Below are positions 10,070 through 21,763 of a stretch of 64,000 nt of DNA, piece after piece. Source of the stretch: Ceratopteris richardii (Eukaryota; Streptophyta; Polypodiopsida; Polypodiales; Pteridaceae). The DNA lies in the NCBI GenBank assembly GCA_020310875.1, contig CM035428.1:102253161-102317160 (forward strand), given 5' to 3'. The translations under genes and the position numbers were made by a program. Positions within the stretch are counted from its first letter, which is position 1, and the number at the start of each line of letters is the position of its first letter. The notes below the pieces were generated by a model, which saw only the letters and a program-made list of their open reading frames with translations, searched no databases and was not told where the DNA came from.

Positions 10070-10721
10070 CCATAGAATTCGCATCAATTTGTGATGTTTC
10101 ACTTTCAATCAAGAGAACATATGCCTTAGCTATCTTGATTACTAAGATACACAATCTCTTAAGAATCATTTCTATTAAATACACATTTTGTGGACATCTT
10201 TGAGTCAAGATACTGATTCACCGATTAGTACTAGCAATTGGATGATTTGGTATTGGGCTAGCATAGCCAATGGAACCTTCCTTCAAAGATCTTTCTAACA
10301 TCAATTTTTTTATAAGCAACGGCAAATACTTTGATTGTTTTGGAGATCCTTGAACTTTCTTACTTCGTAATTTCTAATTTCTTTGGTTGCTATTCCTTGA
10401 ATTTATCCTTGCCATCTCATGTTCAGCTTGTTGACTTCTAGTTTCAATTCCTTTTGGGGTTGAATTTTACTTCAAGGCTAGTTCTAAACACTCTTGGAAT
10501 GAGCCTACGACTAAAAGATACCCGCCATCTAAAAGGTTGGATGTGCCATACAATGCTTTCTACACTTTATGTGTATACCTTACTATCAACACATGTGTGG
10601 GTGATTTTTATCTTCGAATCCAAACACATCACTCTTTGTATTTAAAGACTATTCTTTTATCAAGTCCTTGGAAATAATTTGAAGTGAAGAAATTAACTTC
10701 AAGCTTTGGCCTTGGTAGGCT
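10070..10721. repeat. Dispersed repeat copy A, left part
   Basis: This stretch aligns along its length with 27690-28450 (copy B). Shared anchors are gtttcactttcaatca (10098 region vs 27719), ttgattgttttg followed by cttcgtaatt(c)t (about 10330-10372 vs 28053-28095), the gaatgagcc/gagtgagtcc block (10497 vs 28171), and tttgaag-(x)n-aagcttt-ggctaggctt near the end. Copy A is broken at aggct (10717-10721) by Copia-1 and continues at 17036. No coding sequence is seen; the family is unknown. Confidence 0.65.
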
Positions 10722-11767
10722 TGTTGGAAGAGATGGATGGATACCACAAGAGAATGAGTTGGTACTACTAATCCCTGCTTTGTACCTGCCCTCTTTCATC
10801 TCAAAATTCGATAGTAGGCTCCTTTAGCTTGCTAATGACACTAAATGAGTTCCCATGTACATTGAAGATGATGCTTCAAACAATTAAATCAAAATAAATA
10901 ACTTTGCAACTAGCTTGTGAGCAAAAACTTGTTATTTTGGTCTTGACACCTATTGGGTAATTTACTCAGTGCTCCCAATACAATATCAATTAGGAAACTT
11001 CGTTTTGATTGAAACAAATTAGCATAAATCTCTAATGATTCCAAGTATAATCACTTCAAAATGATAAACTACACACTGAGCAATCAAATTAGCAACTAAA
11101 CCCTTACCCCAAACTTTTTAGGAGCTACAGAGAGAACGACCAGTGGATATTGTGAGGCAATTTTCTCCCAATTCACTGTCGAAAATCCTTTGAAAATTTT
11201 CCCGCTTGTAGTAGACTTTGAGCTCGTTCCAACAAGCTATGGAACATGAAAAATGGATAGCAACTCACTGAGATATGAGCATCACAAGTTCACTGTTCTG
11301 AGTAGACATAACAGACAAGGAGATGAACATGATCAATGATGTAGTGTATTATATAACAGTGTTGTACATGATCATTGGCATGAATATGATGCCCAATGAT
11401 GGTGATAAGATTATTCTATGGTGTATGCCTCTCAACTTCAACAAATGATCAACAATGGACTCAATAATGCGGCTCTAATGGCCGCAAGACTACAAGCTTC
11501 TTTTATAATGACTTTCTTCAATTTAAATTTGAAATTCAAATAGAACGCGTAACATATTGTTCTCCAACTCCACGAGTTTATCGGCATTACAAGATTATTC
11601 ATGGTTCAACCATTTACAAATGGTAAATGATCTCCACGAGTTTATCGGCATTACAAGATTCGTAAATGGTTCAACCATTTACGAATGGGTCATGTGAATC
11701 ATCAAATGTTTGCACATAGATTCTTCAATGCCTAGCCAACTCTGAAGACTTGGTATTTGCACCAATA
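10722..11767 (-). repeat. Copia-1 3' LTR
   Basis: It begins TGTTGGAAGAGATGG and ends TTTGCACCAATA; the matching 5' LTR ends CCAACA, so one base of the terminal inverted repeat has changed. It contains a local duplication of ctccacgagtttatcggcat (11571 and 11633) that is absent from the 5' LTR, plus a perfect hairpin. Length is about 1046 bp. Confidence 0.93.
11658..11686. repeat. Perfect 29-nt palindrome inside Copia-1 3' LTR
   Basis: The sequence attcgtaaatggtt, a single c, then aaccatttacgaat forms a 14-bp stem with a one-base centre. The corresponding part of the 5' LTR (about 16885-16930) is only partly self-complementary, so the palindrome was perfected after or during insertion of this copy. 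Confidence 0.8.
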
Positions 11768-11785
11768 GCTCCCCCTCAAGCCAAA
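11768..11785 (-). other. Copia-1 polypurine tract
   Basis: Immediately inside the 3' LTR the minus strand reads ggcttgagggggagc. This G/A run directly before the LTR is the standard plus-strand primer of Copia elements (the plus strand shows gctccccctcaagcc). Confidence 0.85.
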
Positions 11786-11879
11786 CACCTTGGATTGTTC
11801 TTCTTTATCAATTCTCTTGAATGTCGTGCAATCCAATCATAGCTTTAAACCTGCAAAGTTTAGTATCATCAAGTGCTTT

Positions 11880-12660
11880 GGTCAATAAATATGCACATTG
11901 CATATTGTGGATACATATGCAAGTTGAATCTCCTTGCTCAATAGCTTCTCTCTCACATAATGATAGTGAACTTCTATATGCTTGGTTCTTGCATGATAGA
12001 TGGGATTTGCTGCAAGATGCAAAGAGCTTCTATTGTCACCAAAGATCATTGGTGAGTTAGAGTGTAGTCGAGATCTGAATATAGCAATCTGATCCATATG
12101 GCTTCTTGTGTAGCATTGGCTAATCCCCTGTATTCAGCCTCTGTTGAAGATAAAGCAACGGTAGGTTGCTTCTTGGAAGACCATGAAATGGGCTTATCAC
12201 CTGCAAAGGAAAGATATCCAGACATACTCCTATTGTCATCTTTACAACGTGATCAATCTGCATCTGAATAAATTTTGATGTCCAAATCTGAAGTATATGG
12301 AAAGTATAAACCTTGATTTTGAGTACTCTTGAGATACTTCAAAATCCTTTTGGCAGCTTCCAAGTGAGGTGCTCTATGTTTATGCATGAATTGACTTAAA
12401 ACACTTACTCCATAAGCTATATCAATTCTTGTCAATGCTGCATAGTTTAGACTCCCAACTATGCTTTGATATACTGCAATGTCTTCAAGCAAATCACCTT
12501 CATGAGCACTCAATTTATGATTTACCTCCATAGGGGTGCTAGCTATCTTGGCATTCTCCAAGTGGAACTTCTTCAACATGTCCTGCACATACTTCCTTTG
12601 AGTAATGTAAATTCCAAAATTTGTATAAACCAATTCAAGTCCAAGAAAATACTTTAGTGA
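11880..12660 (-). pseudogene. Copia-1 RT C-terminus and RNase H remnant
   Basis: The open frame 12633-12253 reads IYITQRKYVQDMLKKFHLENAK, STPMEVNHKLS, YQSIVGSLNYAALTRIDIAYGVSVLSQF, HLEAAKRILKYLKSTQNQGLYF and IKIYSDAD. The next stretch continues with SMSGYLSFAGDKPISWSSKKQPTVALSSTEAEY (catalytic Asp and Glu of Copia RNase H) down to about 11880. 'YL(K/R)-T' and 'SSTEAEY' are hallmark Copia motifs. A stop after SDAD (about 12250) and others further on inactivate it. Confidence 0.92.
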
Positions 12661-13140
12661 CCCTAGATCACTGATTTTAAACTTCTACATCATTAGATTC
12701 TTAATTTGTTTGATGCCATTAGCATCACTACCTATAAGGATGATGTCATCAACATACACACATAAATATATCAATTATGAGTTGCTTCTCTTGAAGAATA
12801 GAGAAGTATTTGTTTTGCTCATTATAAATCCTTGATCTTGAAGGTATGTAGTCAACCTATGATTCCATGCCCTAGGTGCTTTCTTCAACCCATAAAGAGT
12901 TTTTTTTAGTTTGCACACATAATTTACCTTACTTGGGTCTTCATAACCAGGAGGTTGAGCCATATAATCTTCCTCTGAAATCCAGCCATTAAGAAAAGAT
13001 TTTTTCACATCGAATTGGTACATATTCCAATTCCTTGATGTAGACACACTTACCAATACTCTGATGGTTGGCATTTTAGCCATAGATGAGAATGTTTCTT
13101 CATAATCAACTCCTTGGGTTTGTGCAAAACCCTTAGCCAC
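12661..13140 (-). pseudogene. Copia-1 reverse transcriptase remnant
   Basis: Frame 13140-12775 starts MAKGFAQTQGVDYEETFSSM and includes MYQFDVKKSFLNGWISEED, with Lys where the family has Ala in DVK(T/S)AFLNG, then PPGYEDPSKVNYVCKLKKTLYGLKKAPRAW. After one stop, the catalytic block LCVYVDDIILIGSD follows (about 12735-12775), with YVDD intact. SDLGSLKYFLGLE precedes the next frame. It would have made the cDNA; a stop just before YVDD breaks the polyprotein. Confidence 0.92.
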
Positions 13141-13435
13141 AAGTCCAACTTTATACCTATTTATGGATCCATCTAAGTTTCTCTTGATTTTGTAAATCTA
13201 TCTACAACCAATTATCTTCATTGATTCCTTCTTTGGCACTAGCTCCCAAGTATCATTCTCCTTGAGTGCTTCTATTTCTTCATCCATAGCTTCCTTCCAT
13301 TTTGCTTTGGTCTTTGCTTCTTCATATGTAGAGGGCTCTTCAAGTGATAAATCCTTAGCAAGGTAACTCGGATGTTTAGTAACTAATGAAGTGTCATACC
13401 CATATGTGGCTTCTTGCTCTCCCTTTGTGATCTCC

Positions 13436-13846
13436 TTAGAGCCTAATTGGATGATTCAGTGATTTCCATGCCTTGAAATCTTCTAGGTTGATGATGTCCT
13501 CATCATCTGATTTGATGTCTTCAATTTGGCTTGGCTCCTCCTTGGTCAGGCTTGGAAATTCCTCCTCCAAGTCATATGGCAATTTGACGTTCTGGCATTC
13601 ACTTTCAAAACAAGAATCATTCTCATCAAACACAACATCTCTGCTGACCATAAATCCTTTGTTGGATGGATTAAAAAACATGTATCCTTTCTGATTGAAA
13701 TCATACCCTATGAAGATGCACTTCTCTACCTTAGGGTCTAGCTTACCTCTGATTTGAGATGGAACATGCACATAACCAACACGTTCAAAGATTCTGCAAT
13801 GATCAAGTGATGGCCTTCTACCATGACATGCTTCATATGTGTTCAT
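13436..13846 (-). pseudogene. Copia-1 integrase C-terminal region and RT linker
   Basis: The 136-codon frame reads NTYEACHGRRPSLDHCRIFERVGYVHVPSQIRGKLDPKVEKCIFIGYDFNQKGYMFFNP..., split here for length. It carries the conserved K-(x)n-C-(I/V)-F-(I/V)-G-Y and 'RDVVFDE' blocks that follow the Copia integrase core. An acidic linker comes next (EEEFPSLTKEEPSQIEDIKSDDED in part). Stops between 13850 and 13980 separate it from the core. A further linker piece (13435-13141) is too broken for one frame. Confidence 0.9.
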
Positions 13847-13985
13847 CCCATCAAGTTATTTGGATGGCAACCTATTAATAATATAAGCGGCAATAGATAC
13901 ACTCTTTGCCCACAAATAATTAGGTAACCTTTTTCATTAAGCATTGATCTAGTTGTTTCCACAATTAACCTATTTCTCCTCTCTT

Positions 13986-14654
13986 TTACCCCATTTTGCT
14001 CAGGGTATACCTTGTAGTAATCTCCCTCTTGATTCCTCTATCCTGCAAGAATGCATCAAATTCATTTGAGAAGTACTCACCTCCTCCATCTGACCTTGGT
14101 CTCTTTATACTTCTTCCTGCTTGGTTTTCCACAAGTGCAAGATATTTCTTAAAGCAACTGAACACTTTATGTTTCATTAAGTACAATATAGTCCACCTAC
14201 TGAAACCATCAATGAAAGACACATAGTACCGTGAGCCAAAAATTGAAGGATCCTTGCTTGGTCCCCACACATATGTGTGGACAAGTTCCAAGTAATCCTC
14301 ATGCATATAGCCTTTCTTTGAGAAGGGTACCCTGTGTGATTTACCAAACTGACATGCACCACATTTGTAGATCATGTGTTGCTTGGATACATTAGGTATC
14401 CAAAGCACACATTGATCTCTACATATTTTCTTTAAGGTTCTCTCACCAATATGCCCTAATCTTTTATGCAAAATTTCAAGCTCAAACAATGTTTGATCTT
14501 TGTAACTATAGAGTGCAATATTCCTTGTATCTTCAAGTTCAAATGTAAATAACCTACTTGCCTTTTCTCCGTTGGCAATTCTCTTGAATACATGTTGAGG
14601 ATCCTCCACAAATGCTCCATATTTGTTGAACCTAACCTGCAAACCTTTTTCCAC
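13986..14654 (-). pseudogene. Copia-1 GAG-pre-integrase and integrase core, first catalytic Asp lost
   Basis: The 222-codon frame contains the zinc-binding H-x-x-x-H with C-x-x-C, seen as LHKRLGHIGERTLKKI and CGACQFGKSHRVPFSKK. The core follows as LVHTYVWGPSKDPSIFGSRYYV. In the family the first catalytic residue is Asp in HTDVWGP; here it is Tyr. The second Asp survives in RSDGGGEYFSNEF, and Glu is expected further on, where the frame ends at SKMG before a stop. The enzyme would have joined cDNA ends to target DNA; this copy cannot. Confidence 0.92.
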
Positions 14655-15133
14655 TATCGGTCAAACACTCATCAAACTCTTGGTGATTGAAGGTACATAA
14701 AGAACCTTGCTCAAGAGATTTCTATTCCCATCAGAAGCTTGTACATTTCCTACCTTGACCACTGAATGCTTGGTGTCATGACCTGTTTGTACTTTGTGCT
14801 TTCCCTTGGGTTCCTCAAGGTCAGAGAGAAGAGCTACATTGCCTGCTACATGGTTTGAACATCCTGAGTCAATTTAGAAGAGGTGATCATCATTCATACC
14901 TTGTTCTGAAGTTATATTCATAATGAGAAGAGAATCTTCTTGATCCTCTATGTAATTGTTGTAGTCTTTTCTTGATTTGTATCCTCCTTGATAGTTATTT
15001 TAATTGTTGTTGTAGTTGTTGTTGTATCCATCGTTGTAGTTTTGATTATGGTTGAACCTCCCTCTTGATTGTGAGTAGCCACGTCTTTGATATCCTCTTC
15101 CTCTCTGATTCTTGAAGTTCCTATAGCGCTCAT
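14655..15133 (-). pseudogene. Copia-1 protease region and nucleocapsid tail
   Basis: Decayed sequence lies between gag and integrase. Minus-strand translation near 14870 gives 'DSGCSNHVAGNVALLSDLEE'-like residues in broken form, matching the Copia aspartic protease motif (plus strand ...cattgcctgctacatggtttgaacatcctgagtc at 14835-14870). 15133-14948 is an Asn/Tyr/Arg-rich tail after the zinc knuckle, with repeated 'aac/tac' codons. No intact frame crosses the region. Confidence 0.6.
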
Positions 15134-15973
15134 CTATAGTGTGATTAGAAATCCACATATGCTGCATGGGGAAGAGTTGAAAGGTCTCCTCCTACCTAGC
15201 TTACCTCCTCTACCCCTTCCTCTTGAGTTCCTACCTCTTCCTGCATAGTTAGCTTGAGAAGCAGTGCCTTCATCTTCTACTTTCTTGCTTTTTCCTTTCT
15301 CTTTAGTCTTGCCTTTATATGTGTATAGGGCAAAAGATTTATTACCTCTTGGTGGTTCTCCATTTTTGTTAAGCTTGGCTTCATGGGTAAAGAGTTGCCC
15401 CAGGAGTGTGGTAAGATCTCGAGTCTGCATGTCCACGTATAAGTCCATGGCAGTTGTGAAGGCTTCCCGTTTGTCATCTGCCTTGATGTCATTGATCACT
15501 TGTCTCACTATTTTCTCCTCTTCAATCTCCTCTCCTATTCTTGCCAATTGGTTAGCCACATCTTTGACTTTGGTCACATACTCTGAAACACTTTGCTTGG
15601 GTTGCTTCCTTTGAGTGGTAAACTCAATCAACAATTGATTCTGTCTTTCTCCTGTATTAGAAGAAAATTATCAAGAAAATGTATCCCAAGTCTCTTGGGA
15701 TGTTTTATAATTCCTAATGTGTGGAAGAAGGAAGTCAGAGATAGAGTTAAGTAAACATGACCTTGCTAATGCATCTTTGGCACATCATGAGTTGAGTCTT
15801 TCAAGCTCCTCTCTTGTAGGTTGGCATTTGCTTCTGAAAATGGGCATCTCCTCATCGCCTGATATGTATCCATAGAGACTCCTTCCTTGTAAGTATGTCT
15901 TCATCCTCAAGGACCATGCTTCGTAGTTGTTCCTATCCAATTTATCAATAAATGAAGGGAAATAATCTCCCAT
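15134..15973 (-). pseudogene. Copia-1 gag remnant
   Basis: The start codon region at 15973 reads MGDYFPSFIDKLDRNNYEAW and SLRMKTYLQGRSLYGYISGDEE, the usual DUF4219/UBN2 start of Copia gag. After a stop near 15785, broken sequence and then frame 15634-15134 follow with LIEFTTQRKQPKQSVSEYVTK, NQLARIGEEIEEEKIVRQVI and an RG-rich tail (YAGRGRNSRGRGRGGKLG). The latter runs into a damaged CCHC knuckle (CSICGFxxHTIDERY), where the last Cys is lost. Gag would have formed the virus-like particle. Confidence 0.88.
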
Positions 15974-15986
15974 TTTACCTCAAATT

Positions 15987-15998
15987 GCTCTGATACCA
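15987..15998 (-). other. Copia-1 primer-binding site (initiator-Met tRNA)
   Basis: The plus strand gctctgatacca is the reverse complement of TGGTATCAGAGC, which pairs with the 3' end of plant initiator-Met tRNA. It sits two bases from the 5' LTR end, the standard position for a minus-strand element. Confidence 0.92.
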
Positions 15999-15999
15999 C

Positions 16000-17035
16000 T
16001 ATTGGAAGAGATGGATGGATACCACAAGAGAATGAGTTGGTACTGCTAATCCCTGCTTTGTACCTGCCCTCTTTCACCTCAGAGTTGGATAGTAGGATCC
16101 TTTAGCTTGAAACTAAATGAGTGCCCATGTACTTTGGAGATGATTCTTCAAATAATTAAATCAAAACAGATAACTTTGCAACTAGCTTGTGAACAAAAAC
16201 TTGTTATTTTGGTCTTGACACTTGCCGGGTAATTTACTCAGTGCTCCCACTACAGTAGCAATTAGGAACATTCCTCTTGGGTGAATCAAATTAGCTTAGA
16301 TAGCTAATGAGTACAAGTGAAATCACTTAAAATGATAAACTACACATTGAGCAATCAATTTAGTAGCTGAAGCCTTACCCCGACTTTTTAGGAGCTACAT
16401 AGAGAACATCCAATGAGTACTTCGAGGCAATTTTCTCCCAATTGGCTGATGAAAATCTTTTTAACGTTGGCTAGCTTGTAGTAGACTTTGAGTTGGTTCC
16501 AAAAAGCTATGGAACATGAAAAATGGATAACAAGTCACTGCGATATGAGCACCACAAGTTCACTGCTCTGAGTAGACATAGCAGAGAAGGAGATGAACAT
16601 GATCAATGATGTAGTGTATTATATAACAATGTTGTACATGATCATTGGCATGAATATGATGCAAGAGTAGGCTATAGTGTAAGCCTCTCAACTTCAACAA
16701 ATGATCAACAATGGGCTCAGTAATGGAGCTCTAATGGCCATGAGACTACAAGCTTCTTTTATAGTGACTTTCTTCAATTTGAATTGGAAATTCAAATAGA
16801 GATCCACCTAAAAGTGTTCCTCTAAATGAGGAGATATTCTCTCATAAGAGCTCGTAACATATTGTTCTCCAACTCCACAAATTTAGTTTCATTACAAGAT
16901 TCTTAATGGTTTAACCATTTACAAATGGTAAATGATCTCAAAATTACAAGCAATGGGTCATGTGATGCATCAAATGTTGGCACATAGCTTCTTCAAGGTC
17001 GAGCCAAGTGTGAAGGCTTGGTATTTGCACCAACA
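16000..17035 (-). repeat. Copia-1 5' LTR
   Basis: It begins (plus coordinates) tattggaagagatgg, where the partner begins tgttgg, and ends ggtatttgcaccaaca. It aligns over its whole length with 10722-11767, including tgaacaaaaacttgttattttgg and gatcattggcatgaatatgatg. Length is about 1036 bp. The right flank aggct (17036-17040) repeats the left flank. Confidence 0.93.
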
Positions 17036-17168
17036 AGGCTTTTGATGCTTTTATCAATAGTTTTATTTTCTCTACTATTTTTGACACTCACTCTAAAAGG
17101 AGGCGAATTCTTATGTGGTCTACATCCTACCTAGATCGTATTAAGAACCATCTTACTTTGTGATTGAT
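17036..17168. repeat. Dispersed repeat copy A, right part
   Basis: This is the continuation of copy A beyond the Copia-1 target duplication. It begins aggcttttgatgcttttatcaa, matching aggcttcaactgcttccatcaa in copy B near 28447. It ends at the LINE-3 A-tail. No gene is seen. Confidence 0.55.
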
Positions 17169-17180
17169 ATGTTTTTTTTT

Positions 17181-17437
17181 ATAAAAGGAAGTTTGGCCTT
17201 AGCCTACTCTCCCAGACTTATATTAAATAAAGGAAAAGAAAAGTACAAGTGAAGGGGACTAGTGCCCAGGGAACCCCCCAAGTCCCACAGAGCATGGGAA
17301 GATCTTACAAAGGTCAGACGACATTACAAAGAAGGTCAATCACCCTCTCATCACCCTCATGAGGGGCCCACTTGGATTTAAGCTTGCTGTTGATCAGAAG
17401 GAGTACTTGATGATGTTTGAATTGGGGGGGGGGGATT
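17181..17437 (-). pseudogene. LINE-3 C-terminal codons and 3' UTR
   Basis: Minus-strand translation near 17400-17330 ends HQVLLLINSKLKSKWAPHEG and DERVIDLLCNVV, the same C-terminus as LINE-1 (HEGDERVINLLCNAI). The 3' UTR then shows gggcactagtcccct and aattta-taagtctgggagagtaggctaaggcc before the A-tail, matching the other two LINEs. Confidence 0.85.
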
Positions 17438-18825
17438 TGTTGGAAATGAGGTAGGCCCATAGCTGATATCACAGGTCCATGGTTCCATAGGTCCAGCATA
17501 TACAACACAGAATCTAGCAATCTTCAATATTGACAAAACATGAACATACCACAACTTAATCATACAGATGATGAGACGAAGATAGAGAGAGACTAGACAA
17601 CATGTGTAAAGTGTTACGTAAGCCAAGGCTTACTCACACTATCATATATACAAATGTTCAATGTACAACATGGGAGCAAAACTCTCAACCACTCTATGTG
17701 ATGAGAAATAGGTGGAAGAGTGAATGTACAAATGTAACAAACATATTCAGATGTATGGGCAGAAATCTGAATATACATTAGATGTGTGACCTAATAGATT
17801 ATAGAAGAGTGAATATGAGAGACTGAAAGAGGAAGGATCAGTGTGAAACTGATAATCAACAAACCCTCATCTAACCTTAGGCTATGGAAGACCCTAAGTC
17901 AGATACCTGTGTGAAAAGATCGCATACTTAAAAAGTAGCAAAGAATGCTAACAAGTTTGCTGCCAGAAATCCTCAAACTCATATGACCATACCTTCTTTA
18001 ACACCTCATCCAAATATGCATAAAGCATATACGTACTGATTCTCTTGTATCTATGCCGAATAGGTCTCCTTCTGATATGGATGTTACTGCCTCCATAAAC
18101 TTCAAGTAGTACCTGTGTGCATAAAGAGAATATGTACCTAAATACTTAACATAATATGTAAATCTTATGTTAAACACCATCCAATGTCTTTGAAGTAGCC
18201 CGAAATCTTCATGTAGAAGACAATCTTCAAATACACCATGTAGATGGCCGATCCTCACCATCAAACTGCTAATGACCAAGTCCTCTTTCCATGAACAAGA
18301 GATAACCTCCTCTCCATGAGCAAGAGTGTGAGCACACTCTTCATCTCCAAGAAGAACTCCATAGCCGCTCCTCAACATGCTTCAATTTAGCAACATGGTT
18401 GTCCCATGGGCTAGAAGAAACACCATCTCTATTGAGGCCAAGACACCAAGGCTTGTGTTGAACACTAGGTGAAGGATGCTTGATAATGAGCCAAGCACTT
18501 GTTTATATAGTAGTTGATTATACTTGAAAATCTCTATAAAACAACGATCATATTCTTCAATAAAGCAAACTCCGTCGTGTCGTCCATTCGTGAGTTTCAT
18601 ATAAAGCAAAAGCATAAAAATCTTTCGCACTGTGTCGTTGCTGCCGGATCTAGGATTTGAACGTGCACGAGTAGGATGGGAGGCGATCGTTCTAGCCACG
18701 AGGCATTGCGTCTTTGTGTGTACAAGGTGTAATAAGAAGATCTACACATGTTGTATAAATCTAAGCAAGTTTGGCCAATGACCATGGGTATTGACCTTGG
18801 TACCTTGGGATATTGTTTTCCAACA
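17438..18825 (-). repeat. NA-LTR 3' LTR
   Basis: About 1388 bp. It is closely similar to 21778-23175 throughout, for example the shared atcacaggtccatggttccat, ccttaggctatggaagacc and cctcctctccatgagcaagag, with scattered substitutions. The right LTR carries an extra 'gaagaactccaa' unit (22685-22708). Confidence 0.93.
18626..18712 (-). promoter_or_regulatory. tRNA-like box A/box B segment inside NA-LTR 3' LTR
   Basis: On the minus strand gtggctagaac (18689-18699) resembles a tRNA D-arm/box A. About 27 bp on, gttcaaatcc (18653-18662) resembles a T-arm/box B, followed by ctagatccggcagc. The pair is repeated in the other LTR with a consensus-perfect box B, so the segment is part of the LTR and not a later insertion. 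It could be a fossil tRNA-derived piece or an internal Pol III promoter; activity is unknown. Confidence 0.5.
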
Positions 18826-18835
18826 ATCCCCCCTG
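18826..18835 (-). other. NA-LTR polypurine tract
   Basis: The minus strand reads ttgcaggggggat immediately before the LTR terminal TGTTGG (plus strand atcccccctgcaa). Its adjacency to the left LTR shows that this is the 3' LTR. Confidence 0.85.
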
Positions 18836-21763
18836 CAATGTCACCATGGTACAAACTGAACTGGATCTGCAAACTATCACAAGCTGCAAACTATCACAAG
18901 CTTTGTCACAAGCTTCAAGCTTGTACTCTTGAACTGACCTTCAAATCATCTCTTCAAAAGTCTTCTTCAAAAGTCTTCTTCAAAATTGAATTTGACTTTC
19001 CTTCAAAAAACCTAAACTTGCTGAATATGAACCATAATACTTGAGAAAATATGCAAACTAAATGTCCAATAGTGTTCCTATCAAGCAATCATTTCTTGAC
19101 AACAAATATAGCATGAACTGTCTCTGAACATGGTATCTCCTGTCTTGAAAAACCTTAAAACATACACTAGGATCCACATATTTGCATTTACCTTCCAAAA
19201 AGATTTCTCAACGTACTTCTGTTGTGTCATGTAAATACACTAATCAAGAACTGAATCCTAGAACCTGTGACTGAAAACTCACAACAGTGTATTATGAACA
19301 TTGTTGGTTCATCTTTGACGTACTCAAGTCATGTCAACTCAACTTAGCTAAAATCAACTTATGAGTCTCATCAAAGAAAAAATCTATATATGATGTCATC
19401 ATGTCTTCATCCTTGTTGAAATGTGTAAGTCCTTCATACCTCTTTCCTTCAAATCCTGGTATAAACATATATGTGCGCACTTCTCAAACATACCTCTCTG
19501 AAATATCAAGCTTCTCTTCAATAGAACTCTGGAAACTTCTCTTGAACAGGAACACCTAACAGGAACTTTCTCTAGACATTCTCCTTCTTCCTTCTTCTTT
19601 CAAAGCTGGAACATAAAGAGAACCTAACAAAGGAAATATAGGAATACCTGAAATACGAATACCTGTAGGTATGACTCTGCATTCTTTTATATATGGTTGA
19701 AAATAAGTCTTCATGTTTCATCACCCCCTTGGATTATTTAACACTAGTGTCCAGAAGTCTTCAAAGTATATCAGACTTTATGAAATGTGGAACGTCTTCC
19801 TTCTTTCAATAAATCTGATCTTCAGTGATTAATACATGTATCTGAAGCAAAATCTATGAACCCTTTTTATTAGCACTACGTAGTTGCCAATAGCTTCCAT
19901 TGTTACTTCCTCAGCTTTCCATATTGTAGAATTAAGGTTAGCTGATCCTAACATAACAAAACCTTGCTGAAAGCATTTTAGGATTCATAACCTTCTATAA
20001 CATAACAAGTATCTTCACCTATCTCTCTGCAACACAAATCTGATAGAACCTGAATCTTTGACTTACTTCTTCCAATGTTAAGAATCTTACAAACAAAAGA
20101 TAGAAAAATGACTCATAAGCTATAAGTTGATACTTCATATCTTTCATATTCCACCCCAGTGAAATGTGATAGTACCTGCTTGACTTTCTTTTGGCTAACT
20201 CCACTTCTCAATCAAGTGATAGGATATGATGGAACACATTTTTGAATACAAGCATGTATCCAAAAATCAAGACAATCACTAAAAGTAGATTCTTCATTGA
20301 CTTGTACATCAATAAAACTAAATTTTTTGAAGTTTTTGAAAATACTGAATATGGGGTAACCTTTTCTAACCATAAAACCTCAACCCAAGTCTTCAACATC
20401 TGCTACAAAGAACTCTTTTACCTTAAGAGTTAGATAAAGAAGAAATATACTTCTCTGCAACTTGTCATATACCAAGTAGCTCTGTATTGACACTTCATGA
20501 ATTCTTTGAGGGAACATATAGCTGCCTGCTCAAAATCTTCAACTTATACATAACTCATACATATGAGTTAAAACAAAGTTGTCTTCAAAATCTGCTGCTT
20601 TTCTTTCTCTCAATGCAATTCTTTGTCAAATCTACTAAATCATGACCAAGTATCATGCAAAACAAAAAAGTCATTCTTCTTTAGACTATCTTCACACAAG
20701 ATGTTCTCCTAGACTTGTCTTTGGATGTAGAGGATAAAATAGGAAAAGTATATGGAAAATATATGAGAAAAGGAAGCCTTACTTTTCTTTTGGAAATGAT
20801 GGACTTTCTTCTTCTGCATCTTCCTTCCACCTGATGATGATGTTAACACCTTCAAACTTCTCTTCCATACCTTTTTTTTTTCTTCATCTTGAAGTAGTAA
20901 ACACTCTTGACTTCTTCAAATGAACTCTTTCTCTTCCTCTAGGACTAAGAGTAAGAGATAAAACAAACATGGTATACAAATGGAAGTGAATATAGAAAAA
21001 TGTTTTATCATCTCCTCATATCTCTGAATCAAAATTCTGTTTCAAATGACTGAAACGACTAAATTCACCAACCTTTTGTATGAATGATGAATTACCTTTC
21101 TAGAGTTACCTCTCTAGATCACATTTGTACCTTGATATCCAACCAATTTACTACAGAAAATTGGCTGAAAAACTCATCCCATCTCCAAAATTGTCTTCTT
21201 AGATGAGCCTTCTTGCCATGAAAGAGATATCTCAAAACTCTCTAGAAAAACCTCTAGATACCTCTTTTGATGTATCCTTTAACTTTCAAATGATCAAAGT
21301 GTATAAAAGCACTCCTTCAAATCTCTTCATAACTGCTCTTCTAAGACATGACCTGTAAATGATAATCAGATAGTAGAAACGGATACCTGTGATTTGATGT
21401 TGATCTGATTCCTTCATTCTGTCTAAACCATTGTTCTTCCTTGAATTTGAAGTAGCCTTCTCTTCATCAAGTCTTGTTCTTCAAACAATACTTTTGTAAA
21501 GTATTTGCATACTCTTCCAAAAATATTCGGCTGCTAACAGATCATCAACTTCATACTCCACACTAATGAGTACACATGTGACTGAATTGTCTAATTCTCA
21601 AATCTCTACTCATCTAGATTAAGTGTGTATGTCAAATGTCAAATGTTAGAAGATGCTCTTAAATCATATGTTGTAAACCTGGAATTCTGGAAAACATGAG
21701 AATATGAATGAGCCTGAATGATTTGATGCCGAATTCCTAAAGCTTTGAAACCAAAACCTTAGA
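18836..21763. other. NA-LTR internal region, no coding capacity recognised
   Basis: There are 2.9 kb with only short frames (longest about 60-100 codons) and none resembling gag, protease, RT or integrase. The plus strand is rich in C/T and in 'cttc' and 'tcttcaa' words (the minus strand in gaag), with repeated cttcaaaagtcttcttcaaaa near 18950-18985. This biased composition resembles the long untranslated internal domains of LARD elements. Confidence 0.7.

Larger units (their letters stand above)
10722..17035 (-). mobile_element. Copia-1: complete but decayed Ty1/Copia retrotransposon
   Basis: The minus-strand element has LTRs at 10722-11767 (3') and 16000-17035 (5'). A PBS complementary to initiator-Met tRNA abuts the 5' LTR (15987-15998) and a polypurine tract abuts the 3' LTR. 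It is flanked by the 5-bp duplication aggct at 10717-10721 and 17036-17040. Outer ends are TGTTGG...CCAACA. Internal order on the minus strand is gag, integrase, RT, RNase H, which is diagnostic of Ty1/Copia. The LTRs differ by many substitutions and indels, and pol is full of stops, so the insertion is old. Confidence 0.95.

Noticed and set aside
17156..17168. 13-bp match ctttgtgattgat at 17156-17168 and 28125-28137 as the LINE-3 target duplication
   Set aside because: The right copy lies inside repeat copy B, well beyond the last LINE coding and collinear with copy A on both sides, so it would not be the LINE border. Chance or old homology is likelier.
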